Source: Astropecten irregularis (taxonomy: Eukaryota > Echinodermata > Asteroidea > Paxillosida > Astropectinidae). From it: DNA of 64,000 nucleotides. Under the pieces are notes generated by a model, which had not been told where the DNA came from, did no database searches, and saw nothing but the letters and a program-made list of their open reading frames with translations. A program made the position numbers and the translations under genes. This document shows positions 21,945 to 33,801 of this stretch, piece by piece (position 1 is the stretch's first letter; every line of letters starts with the position of its first letter). The DNA lies in the NCBI GenBank assembly GCA_963971285.1, contig OZ020244.1, forward strand, positions 2,728,001-2,792,000. The letters run 5' to 3'.

Positions 21945-22410
21945 AAAGGTCAATGGATTAGTGTGCGTAAGTCCACAAGAAATTATTTTCAGACATGGCT
22001 TGTAAACTCACCTAAATATGTTGACCAGGGCCCAATTTCATGGAACATGTTACAACCTATTTTTAAGATTACAGGCACTGCTACAGGTCTGTGAAATCCA
22101 TTTCATGGAATTCGCAAGTAAAGACTTTTGGTTAGTAAAGAACTAAGGTAAACCGTGATTATTTGCTGCTAACGCGCTAGCTGTCATACATGCATTCTGC
22201 AGAAATTCCTTGCTTACCGTTACCAAAAAGAAAACTCTCCCGTTAAATACGCTTTACAAGCAAAACAAAATCTGCTACCGTAAGTGAAGAAATTTCGCTA
22301 TTAACGGTAACGGATTCCATGAAATTGGGCCCAGTTGTGATGTCCTCTTCAATATTAGCAAGGTCAAATTTGTGGAAAGATTCAAGTCAAACAGGGCAGG
22401 GCTGATACTT
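21945..22410 (-). mobile_element. H-family repeat carrying an F3 MITE
   Basis: It is the reverse-complement paralogue of 23132-23686 (shared: AATTATTTTCAGACATGGCT, GATGTCCTCTTCAATATT, CAAATTTGTGGAAAG). An F3 element (22030-22334) splits it at a position where the 23.6-kb copy is continuous. Confidence 0.7.
22030..22334. mobile_element. F3 MITE
   Basis: The ends are GGGCCCAATTTCATGGAAC and GATTCCATGAAATTGGGCCC, with internal inverted blocks (TTACCGTTACC, ACGGTAACGGATTCC). It is nearly palindromic overall. The family recurs at 57412 and 54108. Confidence 0.8.
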
Positions 22411-22569
22411 GTGCAAGTTGTGGACCAAGTAATTAAATGTAAACTAACAAAATATCATTCTGGAACAGTACAAGTTGTTTAAGAACAGTTGAATAACCCT
22501 TCCAACTTGAATAATACTATCAGGACTGTTACATGTAAATAACCTGGGACTAGTGTACTAGATTTAAAA

Positions 22570-23115
22570 GGCTACTCCGTGAGCCTTCTAGCACTCTTAC
22601 TTTTCGGGGTGCCGTGACGCTATGGGTTTTGAAAACAACAATTAATAGATGAAATTTTGGTGAAACATTGCAGCACCTACCGCGAATCCTAGATCGTGAA
22701 TTCGCCTGAATTGTTTTGTTTATCCTGATCCTCATACATCCATTACTGCAGTCTCATTTTTGCAATTGACCCATAACTTTTCAAGAACAAAATCAACTGC
22801 ACAATTACAAAAATGAGACTGCACAAGCATAACAGATGTATGAGGATCAGGAAAAAAAATAATAATTTGGGCGAATTTAAAAAACTAGGATTCATTGTAG
22901 TCCGAGTAACTTGGACCCTTAAATTGCCCTTTTTAACATTCGGACACGATCGGCGATAATAGGTATCACCAGATCATTTTCAAATGTTAAAAAAGGCGAT
23001 TTTTAGGGTCCAAGTTACTCAGACTAGATTCATTGTAGGTGCTGCTATGTTTCACCAAAATTTCATATATAATTACAGCACCCCGAAAAGTAAGAGTACT
23101 AGAAGGCTCAAGGAG
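22570..23115. mobile_element. TIR element with two nested hairpins
   Basis: The left end is GGCTACTCCGTGAGCCTTCT...TTTTCGGGGTGC. The right end is GCACCCCGAAAAGTAAGAGT...AGAAGGCTCAAGGAG. Inside lie a hairpin at 22728-22852 (GATCCTCATACATC / GATGTATGAGGATC) and another at about 22895-23030 (GTAACTTGGACCCT / AGGGTCCAAGTTAC). Confidence 0.7.
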
Positions 23116-23131
23116 TAAGAATTAGGGTTAG

Positions 23132-23686
23132 TGTGCTTTAGTCGACAAGGATTATTTTCAGACCTCCATAATTTCCCTCAAAACTCAAAGCCCTGCCCTC
23201 TTTCCACAAATTAAACCTTGCTATAGATCAGCGCAGAGTGACGTCATTCCAACTCGCCGACCTTGGAGCCGATGAAAACAAATCATTAAGTTGTATGGGT
23301 TTGAAAAAAAGCTGCCAGAATTGTTTAATCTTATTACAGGGTACTTCAAACTCAAAGCGGGATTATTGTCTGAGGAAAAACTATGACTCGAAAATGAAAG
23401 TCATACAGAACAGATTTCTGCTTCTTGACAAAAATATTCGGAAAACAATTCTCGACGACGGACGGTTTGTGCGTGGTTTGTGCATGATTTGTCCGTAGCT
23501 TGCGTCATCTACACGTTAGTTTTCATCGGTTGTCGAGTTATGAGAATGAAAGTACCCGGATGTCTGCGCTGATCTAGCCTATATTGAAGAGGACATCACA
23601 ACTGCACTGGTCAACAAATTTAGGTGAGTTAGTTTACTGTAAAAGCCATGTCTGAAAATAATCCTTGTGGACTAAAGCAGGAAAGA
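23132..23686 (+). mobile_element. H-family repeat carrying a 353-bp TIR insertion
   Basis: The ends are inverted: TTTAGTCGACAAGGATTATT at the left and AATAATCCTTGTGGACTAAA at the right. It lacks the F3 insertions found in its paralogues at 22 and 57.4 kb, and instead carries the element at 23224-23576. Confidence 0.7.
23224..23576. mobile_element. TIR element with TAGATCAGCGCAGA ends
   Basis: The left end is TAGATCAGCGCAGA and the right end is TCTGCGCTGATCTA. CTATA occurs on both sides (23221 and 23579), a possible target duplication. The paralogue at 57.73 kb reads CCTTGCAAATATTGAAGAGG without it. An 86-codon frame inside is unrecognised and may be chance. Confidence 0.65.
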
Positions 23687-24384
23687 ATTCCACTGACGGC
23701 CATCACTTGTACACAAACCTATGGGACCAACAGTTTTGATAAAAATGGCTACCGCTGCATTCAAAGTGTATAATTGTAGGTAAAAAAACCCTGAAAATAT
23801 CACTTTGTAGATAAGCTACACAAGTTTTCACTCCTGAAATTGAAGTTCATTATGACTTGCATCAAATAAGTTAACTCTTGGAGGAAATAACCCTGTTTCC
23901 GTCATGGCCGTCAGAGGAATTCTTTCCCTAAAGCACACTAACCCAATAACCTTTGGTCCACTTTGTACACAATTCCCGTACAGGTACGTACAAATCAAAT
24001 GTGTAAATTGTAATGTAGGCCTTCGTTCACATAACACTTAGACAAACGTTAGGCCTACTCAATAGTGAAATTTGCAAAATATTCAACCGTTTCAAACCTC
24101 GCCTCTATTACTCTTTAACCCGCAGAACAATATTAACGAAAACCATGCTATGATAAACATCATCACTACTTACTTTCTAGTCTATACGTTCCAACTTTCT
24201 CGAAAAAAACATCAAAACAAAATTGACAAAACACCAGAGACGTACTTTGACAAGGGTCAATTACTTGTGTTTACGTTACAGTTTATGTACATGTACTACG
24301 TGCAGTGGGTTGACGCATGCGCAGTGTCATATCGTTCGTTTAGCTAACACGAGTCGACACTGGTTAACCTCGTCATAGACATTG

Positions 24385-24512
24385 GGTGCATTCGTTTAGC
24401 TCCCCCGGGTCGACACCAGTCAACCTCGTCCCCATTCTCTCGCTTGTTTTGTGCAGTAAAACACGACCATTCTCAGAAAGGGCTGACCCGGGGGAGCTAA
24501 ACGAATGCACCC
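24385..24512. mobile_element. MITE with GGGTGCATTCGTTTAGCTCC ends
   Basis: Near-perfect inverted ends of about 28 bp surround a short core. Further degenerate ends lie at about 24340 and 24565, and a relative lies at 43741-43860. The signal-peptide-like frame on the minus strand here is part of the repeat. Confidence 0.75.
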
Positions 24513-24802
24513 ATAATAAGAAACACACGACCATTCCCAGGACTGGGCTGCCCATTGGAAGCTAAACGAACGCACCCACATGTATCAGGGTCATTAACGT
24601 GTCGCTGGTATCCACCTGCAGCTTAGCACATTAGTCGATGTAGTATTGTGTTGCTAACCAGCGGATTCGTTTATGACGGCCAAAGTGCACTGCTCGATGA
24701 CATCACGGAAATTTTTTTTCGTAGCTCTTGGAATTGTCACGTTTTCATGATATGATATCCGCTTTCGTCCCGAAACTCCCTAGCTAGTATGCAACTTATT
24801 TC

Positions 24803-24807
24803 GTTGC

Positions 24808-24851
<44 letters not shown>
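24803..24851. repeat. (GTT)n microsatellite
   Basis: About 15 uninterrupted GTT triplets. Confidence 0.95.
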
Positions 24852-25005
24852 TACACAGAAGCTCATAATACTATGGCCATGGAACTAGGATGGGATGTCA
24901 TTGCTGCCCCGCCCACCATGGGGCAAAGTTAGTGGCAATCACATAATAGGATTTTAAATAACTTCAACGATACCTCTTCCCCCTCGTCGTTCTTTGGCCC
25001 CTTAA

Positions 25006-25295
25006 AGGTGATATCATACTTTGGTTTTTGTCAAAGAAATACAGATTCATGTGCAGAAATATCAACGAAGCTACAGTATTAAACAGTCATCTGTGAAAAT
25101 TTCAGTCCCACGATGCCCACTTTTTGAGAAAACAGTGAAAAAACAGCCACAGTATTTCTTAAGTCTTTTCTCTTTTATTTTTGATCTTTTAAAAGATCAA
25201 ACAGATTTTCGGTTGTTGATTTACTAATTTCTGGATAAATACATCATTTCAGGCGGACAAATTTTAATGGTATGTTTCTACCACCACCATCTTTA
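25006..25295. mobile_element. TTAA-family MITE, right end missing
   Basis: It begins after TTAA (25002) with AGGTGATATCATACTTTGGT and contains GATCTTTTAAAAGATCAAAC. The right TIR is replaced by GATCCT-repeat units at 25310. Confidence 0.6.
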
Positions 25296-25304
25296 CCACC
25301 ATCT

Positions 25305-25400
25305 GCTGGGATCGAAATGTTAGACCCTCCTAACTCTGACAATTTAGGGCTTCAGAAAGATCCTGCTGGGATCGAAACGTTAGACCTTCCCGCTAACTTC
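25305..25400. repeat. GATCCT repeat, two units
   Basis: GCTGGGATCGAAATGTTAGA and GCTGGGATCGAAACGTTAGA stand about 60 bp apart. Confidence 0.7.
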
Positions 25401-25822
25401 AAGCAAAATAATGAACAAAGAAGTGCGCCCTCATTAAGAAAAAGGACAGATTTTTACATCTCGTTTCTGAAAAATACGTTTTTCTTGTATAAATTATATT
25501 TCTTTTGTTATCATATTGGACATACAAACAAACAAACAACGAACAAAAACAGCAAAGACCAATATTAATACTCGTACGCAATGCGCAATTTAATAAAGCC
25601 AGTCGATCGTTTTCATAATCAATAACAATTGTGTACAGTCATAATGCCGAAATTTTAATTATCAAAAAGTTATAAATGCAATCAAATCTCTTACAATAGA
25701 CCAGCAACATCATAATATTATACAATAATATTATGGTTGACACAATCAAAACTCTACTTCATAAAGTCATAAACTTTAATGGAATGGTTATGATATACGT
25801 CATTTCTCAAACATAGTTTTAA

Positions 25823-26169
25823 AGGTACAGTACAAGATTGGTAACATACCCAAACAGAAAATGTTCACATAACTTTCTGGGTATGAAGATAGTGGTAGTA
25901 GAAACATACAGTTAAAATATTTCCGATTTTAATGTTGTATTTATCGAGAAATAAATAAAACGAAGACCGAAAACAGTTTGATCTCGAGGTAAGATCAAAA
26001 CCATGGTTTATGTTTTCTAAAAAAAAATAAGTTGTTTTTTCGCTATTTTCTCGTGACTCAGATGTCCGATTGAGCTCAAAATTTCACAGGTTTATTATTT
26101 CATGTACATGCTGGATCAGACAAAGTGCGAGTGCTGTTCTGTGACTTTTACCAATCATGTATTATACCT
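25823..26169. mobile_element. TTAA-family MITE, complete
   Basis: TTAA stands at 25819 and 26170. The ends are AGGTACAGTACAAGATTGGT and ACCAATCATGTATTATACCT. It is 347 bp and non-coding. Confidence 0.8.
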
Positions 26170-26969
26170 TTAATCATTTTGATTGCTTTTTTAAAGGGGA
26201 AGCAAAAAGTACACTCAAAAGTAGCAGCATTGCTCGAATATCTGTTTAATCAATGAAAAAAAAATCATATTAAGGATATTATCAAATAACATTGGACAAA
26301 ATAACTTTTTTTTTCTTCAAACCTTCGTAGTCTCTGGAACCAGCCGCAGAATTTAAACTCATTCATCTGTGTAAAGTTTATCTATTACGTGAATTTGCAA
26401 CATTTCCATGTAGGGCTGGAAAATATTCTAATGTTTAAGCTACAATCCGCCAGTATATAGATTAGAAGCTGAAAATGGTCATCATTATTTTGAATATTGA
26501 ATTTCAATTTTAATATTAAAATTCATAAAGGCCTAATAGGAAGTGAAAGTTAGATTGGTTGAAGTTATAGTGAATGTATCAATATAAAAAAGTATTGTGT
26601 TAGAAGTTGTACATTTCAATGAATGAATACTTTCAATAGGATTTTTATTTTTAATGGGTGGAACTGGGATTGAAAGAGAAATGCAACGGTCTCATGAAAT
26701 ACCGCCCTCTGTTGGTAAAATGTAGCCATGACGCTGAGTCCGACGATCACTGTACACGGTGTAAAGGTTAATTTTATCCCCCTCTAAAATGTGTTCAAGG
26801 GCACAATTACCCAGGTGCAAGTATCCCCGGACAACATGGCCACAAACAAGGGAGGACAGATTTAACCTTTGCACCAATCAGTGCAAAATTAATTCTATAT
26901 CACAATTTAAATACACATGTCATGTGTTTCGGGTGGACAAAATTCAACCCTTTATAATAATTTATGCTT

Positions 26970-27150
26970 GGAGTTAGGAGGGTCTGACGCGTTTCGATCC
27001 TAGCAGGATAGCTAGACTGGTTCCCGCTCCCTGCCGTAGTCTCCTGACGTCTATGTCTCTCGCATGTAAGACGGGAACCTAACAGGAAATCCTTCGATAA
27101 AGATCCTGCTATAGGATCGAAACGCGTCAGCCCTCCAAATACCAAGAATT
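26970..27150. repeat. GATCCT repeat split by a CTAGACTGGTTCCCG element
   Basis: GGAGTTAGGAGGGTCTGACG...CTAGCAGGAT is followed by CTAGACTGGTTCCCGCTCC (also seen at 51570-51690), then GATCCTGCTATAGGATCG...CAGCCCTCC inverted. Confidence 0.6.
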
Positions 27151-27232
27151 TTTTTAAAATAAATTTCAGGTCATTATTTTGGATAATCGGAGCAGTTTAC
27201 AGCAGTTTCTAACTTGTATTCTTTATAATCAT

Positions 27233-27333
27233 CAAATTACCGTAAGGGAAACTGACTGAAATTAAAGTCATTGAAAGTATATACAAAGAAAAATTGACAG
27301 GAGTGGGATTCGAACCGGCGACCTCTTGAGTAC
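27233..27333 (-). mobile_element. tRNA-derived SINE fragment (3' part)
   Basis: On the minus strand it reads GGTCGCCGGTTCGAATCCCA (B box), then CAATTTTTCTTTG and TTCAATGACTTTAATTTCAG. It matches 50250-50345. Confidence 0.7.
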
Positions 27334-27944
27334 TGTTTTCTTTATAATTTAAGTTTATGAACGTAAATACTACACAAGCTCCTAAAACATATAATGATAA
27401 CATAATTAAATCAAAGTATTTATATCAAATTTAATACAAAACAATGGAGCTTTATTATAATTTTGTGCACAGGTTTTAAGACGCTGGTGGCGCTATACAC
27501 ATTGCCACAACTTGTTCCACAAGTAATGATCAATAAGGATAATAATTATTATCATAATAATTTAAGAGATACTATGGTTATATTTGGTTTCATTTTGGAA
27601 AATGTTTTGAATTTGAAAATGTCGACGATTTGTGATATGATAATTGTGGATTTCGAATTCAATTTATGTCTACAAATTGATGATTAATACGGTAAAATTA
27701 TTATTATAATTATTAGGAATTATTAGGTTATATACGACGTTTACTAAAAGAAAATCTATAAGTGTGTTCATATAATTATACGATATGTAATACCATAAAT
27801 ATACAAATCATTTCCAATTAAAATGATGATTTAAGCACACGGGATTTTAGGCAAACATTTTTGCCTGTATATGGTTAGGAAAAGGCAGTGAAAACAATAT
27901 TGACAAGTAATAATAGGGAGTATAATGTGCTCACATTCGAACAT

Positions 27945-28080
27945 GGGGTCGATTTCACTAAAACCATCGTAACCGATCGTAGGACTTAATATAATGCATT
28001 GCAACCCTACGTGGGAAACGTCGGGTTATCCTTCGTAACTCGAGTTGCGATCGATCGTAAGGCTTCGTGAAATCGACCTC
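27945..28080. mobile_element. P element, copy 4
   Basis: GGGGTCGATTTCACTAAAAC to TTCGTGAAATCGACCTC, with core AACTCGAGTTGCGATCGATC. Confidence 0.7.
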
Positions 28081-28709
28081 TGCATCATTAAAGTAATTGT
28101 CAACCAAACATTCGTAAATAGTACTTTATCCATAGGGTGAACTACATTAATATGGCGATTATTTCAGTACTGTTTTAACGCGCATTGAGGTAGCAGCACA
28201 ACATGTTGACCCTGATGCAGGGTACCAACTATAACAGCGACATGCAGGCTTATGTGTGGACAGAAAGCAGCAACACATAGCAACGGAGCTTTTTTTCCCA
28301 GCTACACAATTTCCAATCAGCGTAAAAGCCCCAGAACCATGATATTCACGGCGCGTTTAGAATTCAGTCACGACAAGCGGCAATCGCAACGGACAATTTC
28401 CATTAATCATGTGCAAAGTGTTTACTCGCGCAAGAACTTAGAAGAGCAAAGGGAAATTGAGGCATCCGTGGTCGAGTTTGACGTCACCAGTAGTGGATGG
28501 ACTCGGATGCTTGTTTGGCCTCGGGCTAGCCAGCTTGGCTAGGCGACAGCCGATTTCGTGTTTATTAAGTAGAGCGTGCAGCGATTCTTTTTCCAGTTCG
28601 CCGATGCAGAAAGACTAGGTTCAGTCTAGCATTGACTTTGGGCAGCCTCGTTGTGGCAGCTACAAGCCTCGGTATGGTCTGCCAGAGTGGTCGATGGACC
28701 AGTGACATT

Positions 28710-28932
28710 AAAGGCTTTTACGAAATGAGGCTTGAGGCTAGGCTTGGGATTTATTTTGCTGTCGCCATTTTGTGTCTAATTGAAGGGCTTGAGATAAATG
28801 GCAAAGCTGGAGCCTTTCTTCGGCTTCGTCATGTGGCCAAATCAATTTCTTTTTCATTGGGCCTCTAACTCAAATGGCGTAGCAAAGTATGAGTCCCAAG
28901 CCTCGGCCTCAAGCCTGGTTTCGTAAAGGCCC
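28710..28932. mobile_element. F7 MITE (uninterrupted copy)
   Basis: The ends are AAAGGCTTTTACGAAATGAG and CTGGTTTCGTAAAGGCCC. The sequence GAGGCTAGGCTTGGGATTTA (about 28733-28752) is continuous here but split by 1.93 kb at 33.3-35.2 kb. Confidence 0.75.
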
Positions 28933-29649
28933 TAAGTTGGACCCAACATGGCCCGTGACTTTAATATTATAGACACAGGGGGATGACATGCAATATTACA
29001 CGCTTCCAAACGGTACACTCATAATGACCATGGCGTCATTTTGATCCAAACCCATCAAGCCGTCACCTATTTAGTGCACAGGCTATGGCTTCGCCTTTTC
29101 ATTTACTTGGATCGGTTGCAAAAGCCGCTATTTTGACACCTGCTACAGGATACATAAAAATGAAACCCAAGCCGCAGTCCAAGCTGGGAATTGAGTCTAC
29201 GGCTCTGTGACGTAATTACTTTTTAATTAAAGCGACACCAATCGCTTTAAAATAGACGTACATGGCGGCATTGGAGCTATTAATAATGCACACGCAATAC
29301 ACTGCATATTGTGCATGGCAACTTAATAACATACAATGAATAATACTTGATTTATGAAGCTAGGCAATGGTGTATAGCAATGGATGAACCAGCATTTAGT
29401 ACAATTTTTCACATCATAGCTGGTTTAACTGGTACGTGATGCTTCGCGTGGCCACATCTGCAACTTGAGGCTTGGTGTCCGCATACTTGACAAGATGCAC
29501 CGCTGGTAGGCCGGCAACCAGCGAACGACAGAACTTCACATTGACTTTCGTTTTCACAACATGCCACAGCTCTCGCTTTAGGGCCACAACACTGCAATAT
29601 ATTGCACTGCGCCATTCGGTTCCTAATTGGCACATGATAGAGCACACAA

Positions 29650-29825
29650 CTTGCAAAATGGCGTCAAGTTACCAAGCAACAGTCTTGCAAAATGGCGCCA
29701 AGTTACCAAGCAACAGCCTTGCAAAATGGCGTCAAGTTACCAAGCAACAGCCTTGCAAAATGGCGTCAAGTTACCAAGCAACATTCTTGCAGCATGGCGT
29801 CAAGTTACCAAGCAACAGTCTTCGG
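29650..29825. repeat. 34-bp minisatellite (CTTGCAAAATGGCGTCAAG)
   Basis: Five units with period 34 (starts at 29650 and 29684, then onwards), each ending TTACCAAGCAACAG. It is open in two plus-strand frames, which is a repeat effect. Confidence 0.9.
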
Positions 29826-29978
29826 TAAACTGGTTCAAAGCTGGTTCTCAATGAGCAAACGTCTATAGTGGCCACATTCACGGCACACAGCTTTCAAACT
29901 ATAGGACTAACATATGCATGCATCCAGTAATGTACAACACACTGCGGCGCACGGTCTGCAGCGGGCGTATCAGTCGAC

Positions 29979-30166
29979 CTATACGTGTGAAGGCGGCTCC
30001 ACGAAATTGGCCGAGGGCCTCTGATAGCCCACGTGGCGATTGGACTTGCGCCTCCGGTAGCAGAAGCAACCAATCGAGAAGATGATGAGGGGTATAAAGA
30101 CGAATGCCAAGCCGACTAGAAGAAGTACTGTGCTCTTTGGCCCGCCAACCATGGCCAGAAATAACC
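29979..30166 (-). CDS. Two-helix small membrane protein, last exon
   Basis: This encodes residues about 55-116 and the stop codon (TAG): the end of helix 1, a short loop (VGGPKST), helix 2 (VLLLVGLAFVFIPLIIFSIG), then CFCYRRRKSNR and a short polar tail ending PPSHV. The cysteine/basic cluster after helix 2 could be palmitoylated and fixes the membrane boundary. The acceptor is TTTGTCCATTGCAG, phase 1. The C-terminal SHV could be a PDZ ligand, but this is inference. The whole-gene description is at 48963-49035. Confidence 0.8.
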
Positions 30167-30327
30167 CTGCAATGGACAAACACACAAAAACCACATAAAA
30201 GCAAAGAGTTGTATGGTCCCTCAGCTTCAATATGGTGATTCGCAATAGTGCGCCACCAAGAGTTTGCAATGCGTTGGCCAATCACTATTCACAAAGTGTA
30301 TCGACGCAATGCGCATGTGGTGCCCTT

Positions 30328-30482
30328 TCCAAACCTGGGCTCCGGCCCAGGCCACTTTTCGTGAATCCATTCTAAAATAACTGGTATCAAAACAGAGGCT
30401 TTTGGCTGTGGTTCTGAAGTAGATTCTCTTGTTTGAAAAAGAAAACAGAGCTTCAACTTCAATGAAAAACCACAGCCTACGG
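30328..30482. mobile_element. F6 MITE, partial
   Basis: GGGCTCCGGCCCAGGCCACT ... AGTAGATTCTCTTGTTTGAA ... AAAAACCACAGCCT; the right end is missing. It is flanked by an inverted pair outside the element (TTTGCAATGCGTTGGCCAAT near 30260 and ATTGGCCAACGCGTTGTAAA near 30511), evidence of insertion into an older repeat. Confidence 0.6.
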
Positions 30483-31038
30483 AGAGGGTCGACAGATTCC
30501 GCGCAATGTGATTGGCCAACGCGTTGTAAACTCTTGGTGGAGCACTATTTGGAATATCGCACATACTTTAAAGGGCTATGTCTAAAGCCTTTGAGTTATT
30601 TAGAGATTTAGATTTTTTAGATAGATGAACTATTACAAAACACGATTCACCGGCTATAACTGACACTACGAGAGACTACAGGGATTTTCTAGAAACACCC
30701 AATCTTGCCAATGGGAGGCTTTTGGAAAGTCGGTCTATGCTAGTTCTGTAGGTGACGTCACTTACTATTGGTGTGTGTTTAGGTTCAAAGTGGGACTTTG
30801 TTGTACTGTTTTTGTAACTTGTTGGTCAAAATTAAGCACTTACATAGAAATATAAATTTACATAGTCATGAATTATTTGTATTGGGCCTAAAGCAATAGT
30901 TTTGGAGCACTTTCACCCCTTTCCCAAATTTGATTACAGTGAACCTTTAAAGATTTTGAAACATGGGACGAGAGTTGCCAAGGACTAAGCCGAGGGAGTG
31001 ACAGCATCATTAAGGAGTTGATGAAGGAGTTAGTTTAC

Positions 31039-31128
31039 CTGCTGGTAAGATGATGATGAAGTAGATACAAGCAACCACGCCCACGGCCAGACCGGGCCCA
31101 CAACACAGTCCCCAGCAACATTTGGAGC
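31039..31128 (-). CDS. Two-helix small membrane protein, middle exon
   Basis: This is 90 nt, phase 1-1, encoding residues about 25-54: GSKCCWGLCCGPG, then helix 1 (LAVGVVACIYFIIILPAG). The acceptor is CTATCCTCGCAG and the donor is GCAG/GTAAAC. The CC-x3-CC motif just before the helix is a likely lipid-modification or metal/disulfide site. It joins the last exon through a split Gly codon. Confidence 0.78.
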
Positions 31129-31684
31129 CTGCGAGGATAGGTACACACGACAAAAAATTAATAGGCCTATCAGAAAGATTGAAACATAGGTTCGATGGAA
31201 AAATCAATATCATTGCAAAAAAACGAGACATCCAACAGTCGTCGGTTATGCATCACAGCAACAGCAGTCGGGAATTTCAAATTACCAGAAGTAATTAGGC
31301 GGCCTTCATTGAACTTAGTGCCGGGGGATGTCGGTCGGCGAACAAAATTATTCCTCTTTGACGCAAAAAATGGAACATTTTTTTGACTCGAGGCAATTAA
31401 ATAACACAGACTACTAAATTACTGGTTTAAGTGTTGGCATTTCTCCAATATTTCTAAATTTAGGACGAAAACGGACTTGTTGGATCCACTTTTTTTAATT
31501 TTATGTACGGATTTTCTTGTTGCATTGAAAAAGGTTGTTGGGAAATATACAAGTGACGGTAGACAGAGCAAAGTATTAAATTTCTACTACAATAAAGGTT
31601 GGAAAAAACACAACTAAGAGGTTACTTTTGTCACCCGTAAGTTGAGTAAAATTTTAAAAAGACTTATCGTATGACTAAAAGCAA

Positions 31685-31915
31685 ATTAATCGATAAATCG
31701 ATTGATCTTTCATTAATCAATCAATCAATCAATTGAACGATTGATAAATCGATACATCTATCGATCCATCAATTATTTGATCATTTGATCAATCAATCGA
31801 CCAATCAATTATTCGATCATTTGTTCAGTCAACAGATCGATAAATCGATAAATCCATCGATTAATCGATCAATCAATCGATAAATCGGTAAATCCATCGA
31901 TTAATCAATCGAAAT
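31685..31915. repeat. ATCGAT/ATCAATCA self-complementary simple repeat
   Basis: Interleaved AATCGATAAATCGATTGATC-type units. It is almost free of other words and can fold on itself. Confidence 0.85.
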
Positions 31916-32491
31916 AAAAGGAAGGAAGAAAAGCAATTTGCAAGCATCATAATAACAGAATAAAATGAACTTTACTTGTAGTACAAACATGAAATACAAC
32001 TACGTTAGGTCTAGCTTATTGTCTCGAAAAATTGAAACCAAAAACGAATGTACCTTTAACCCTCCAAGCCCACATCTACGCTTTCCCCATGCAAATAAAA
32101 CACTATATAAAATAGAGTCCTTCAAATTATTATACAGCCCTCAAATAATCTACGGCGGTGCCCCTTCGGGGACATTTAATAACTCAGTTCCAAGCGTGAC
32201 CTTGCCATTACTGCAATGCGTGCATTTTATCTAACCTTTATAGCCCCTCGGGACCACCATATACTGCAATACGACATTGTAAATGACTGCGTGTCTTCGG
32301 CATTGCGAGGATTTTAATTCGTATGCAATTTACAGGCAGAACACGACATATCTCCCAGCAAGGTAACTTATGCTGCGCATATCAACATTATACCCGTAGT
32401 GTTATAACAATCAAATTGCATTGTACAACTACTGCATGATCAATTAAGAAAAACACAGCTCGGCTGCCATACTCTGCAATCAACTATTTAA

Positions 32492-32824
32492 AGGTAATTT
32501 AATTCATACTTTGGTTTGTGTCAAAGAAATGCAGATTCATGGGCACAAATATCAAGAAAGATACAGCAACAGTCATCTGCGAAATTTCCAGTCCCATACG
32601 GTGCCCACTTTTTGAGAAAACAGTGACTGAAAAACGCTCACCGTCGGAGTCTCAAAATTCGCAGGAGTTTTGATCTCACCCCGAGATCAAACCTGTTTTC
32701 TGTCATTTGGTTTTACTGGTTCTACTTACTGGATAAATACAGTGTTTCAGGTAGGAAATTGTTAACACTAGTGTCTTGCATCGCCATCTTTATACCCTGT
32801 ATACCCCAAAGTATGGTTGTGCAT
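32492..32824. mobile_element. TTAA-family MITE
   Basis: TTAA stands at 32488 and 32825. The left end is AGGTAATTTAATTCATACTT and the right end is CCAAAGTATGGTTGTGCAT. The internal TTTTTGAGAAAACAGTGA is shared with the family. Confidence 0.75.
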
Positions 32825-33317
32825 TTAACATATTGCTGCATTGCAGATTTTGTTTTTAAAGTCTAGCATGACTTAGTTCTTTAGAGATAATGCAACCAAA
32901 GTCCGTGAATTGATTATTATCTATTGTGAAAAATACATATACTGCATGCGTACACATTTACGAATTTCATTGAGTGTGTGCTTTATTTCAATGCTTGTAA
33001 ATTTTAGATTTCTGCGTAATTTATTGTCTGGAAACAAAAAAAACGTGCGCTGCATATTTGATGTGAACATGATGAATCATCGCGATGATATATATTACCA
33101 GTTATATTCCGTTTACTATGTAGATACAAGCATGGTTTCCATAGTACCCGTGGTTAATTTATGCAGAGAATGGTACGGTGTGGTTTTTTATACAGCGATA
33201 AGCATTGGCAGACCTTTGAACATGACGTCATTTTATAAAGGACGCCCTCAGCGACAGAGGGTTGGCCAGTTGGTCGCCGTGGACCATGGGGCCTTTACGA
33301 AATGAGGCACGATGCTA

Positions 33318-33801
33318 GGGGTGCACCACACTAAATAAACTCCCATTGACTTTAGTGTAAAATACGTCAACTTCACAGTTCAAAAAATCCCATCCAGGAG
33401 TCTCTCAGTGATTGGTGCAATAATTCAAAACAAAGCTTGAACCCTCATCTGCCCGATTCCTTTCAATTTTTTGATAGTTAGCCGATCAGATTTTTTGCTA
33501 ATTGCCCCAAGAAAAAAACACCCCCAAAATTTCCATTTTCCCGAACCAACTTGCAGCCGGTTTTCATGAAGCAACCTACCACGTTCAAAACAATGTAGTT
33601 CCACATTTTAAGCCAAAATTTCTCAAGTCTCTACAACAGGCTGAAGCATTGAACCCCCAGGTTGTCATAACCAGTCAAAACTACACAATATATTAATTGC
33701 ACGACCCCCCAAATTGCATATTTAAAAAACATTTGAGGGTACACACATTATGATAATCAGCTCGGCGCATTGATTTTTGAGCTATTTAGTGTGGTGCATC
33801 C
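33318..33801 (+). repeat. Left direct repeat of the composite element
   Basis: It looks identical by eye to 34765-35248 over 481 bp (constant offset 1446). By itself it has the form of a TIR element, ending GTGTGGTGCATCC next to an inner TA. The 64-codon frame at 33502-33696 is present in both copies and resembles no known protein. Confidence 0.9.

Larger units (their letters stand above)
17997..29978. other. Intergenic region between two minus-strand genes
   Basis: About 12 kb with no convincing exon. It holds the inverted-repeat elements, SINEs and simple repeats listed separately. Between them the sequence is AT-rich and unremarkable (for example 18700-20500, 26170-26960, 27340-27940). 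The receptor promoter should be in the first kilobase; I see no diagnostic element there. A plus-strand open frame at 28252-28542 has no recognisable domain. Confidence 0.45.

Noticed and set aside
24373..24555. 60-codon minus frame resembling a signal peptide
   Set aside because: It coincides with a MITE having GGGTGCATTCG ends that recurs at 43.7 kb, so the hydrophobic start is repeat sequence.
28252..28542. 96-codon plus frame in a relatively GC-rich stretch
   Set aside because: No domain, no family resemblance and no splice sites that would link it to a neighbour.
29472..29854. Plus-strand coding region of 118 or 75 codons
   Set aside because: Mostly the 34-bp minisatellite, open in two frames at once.
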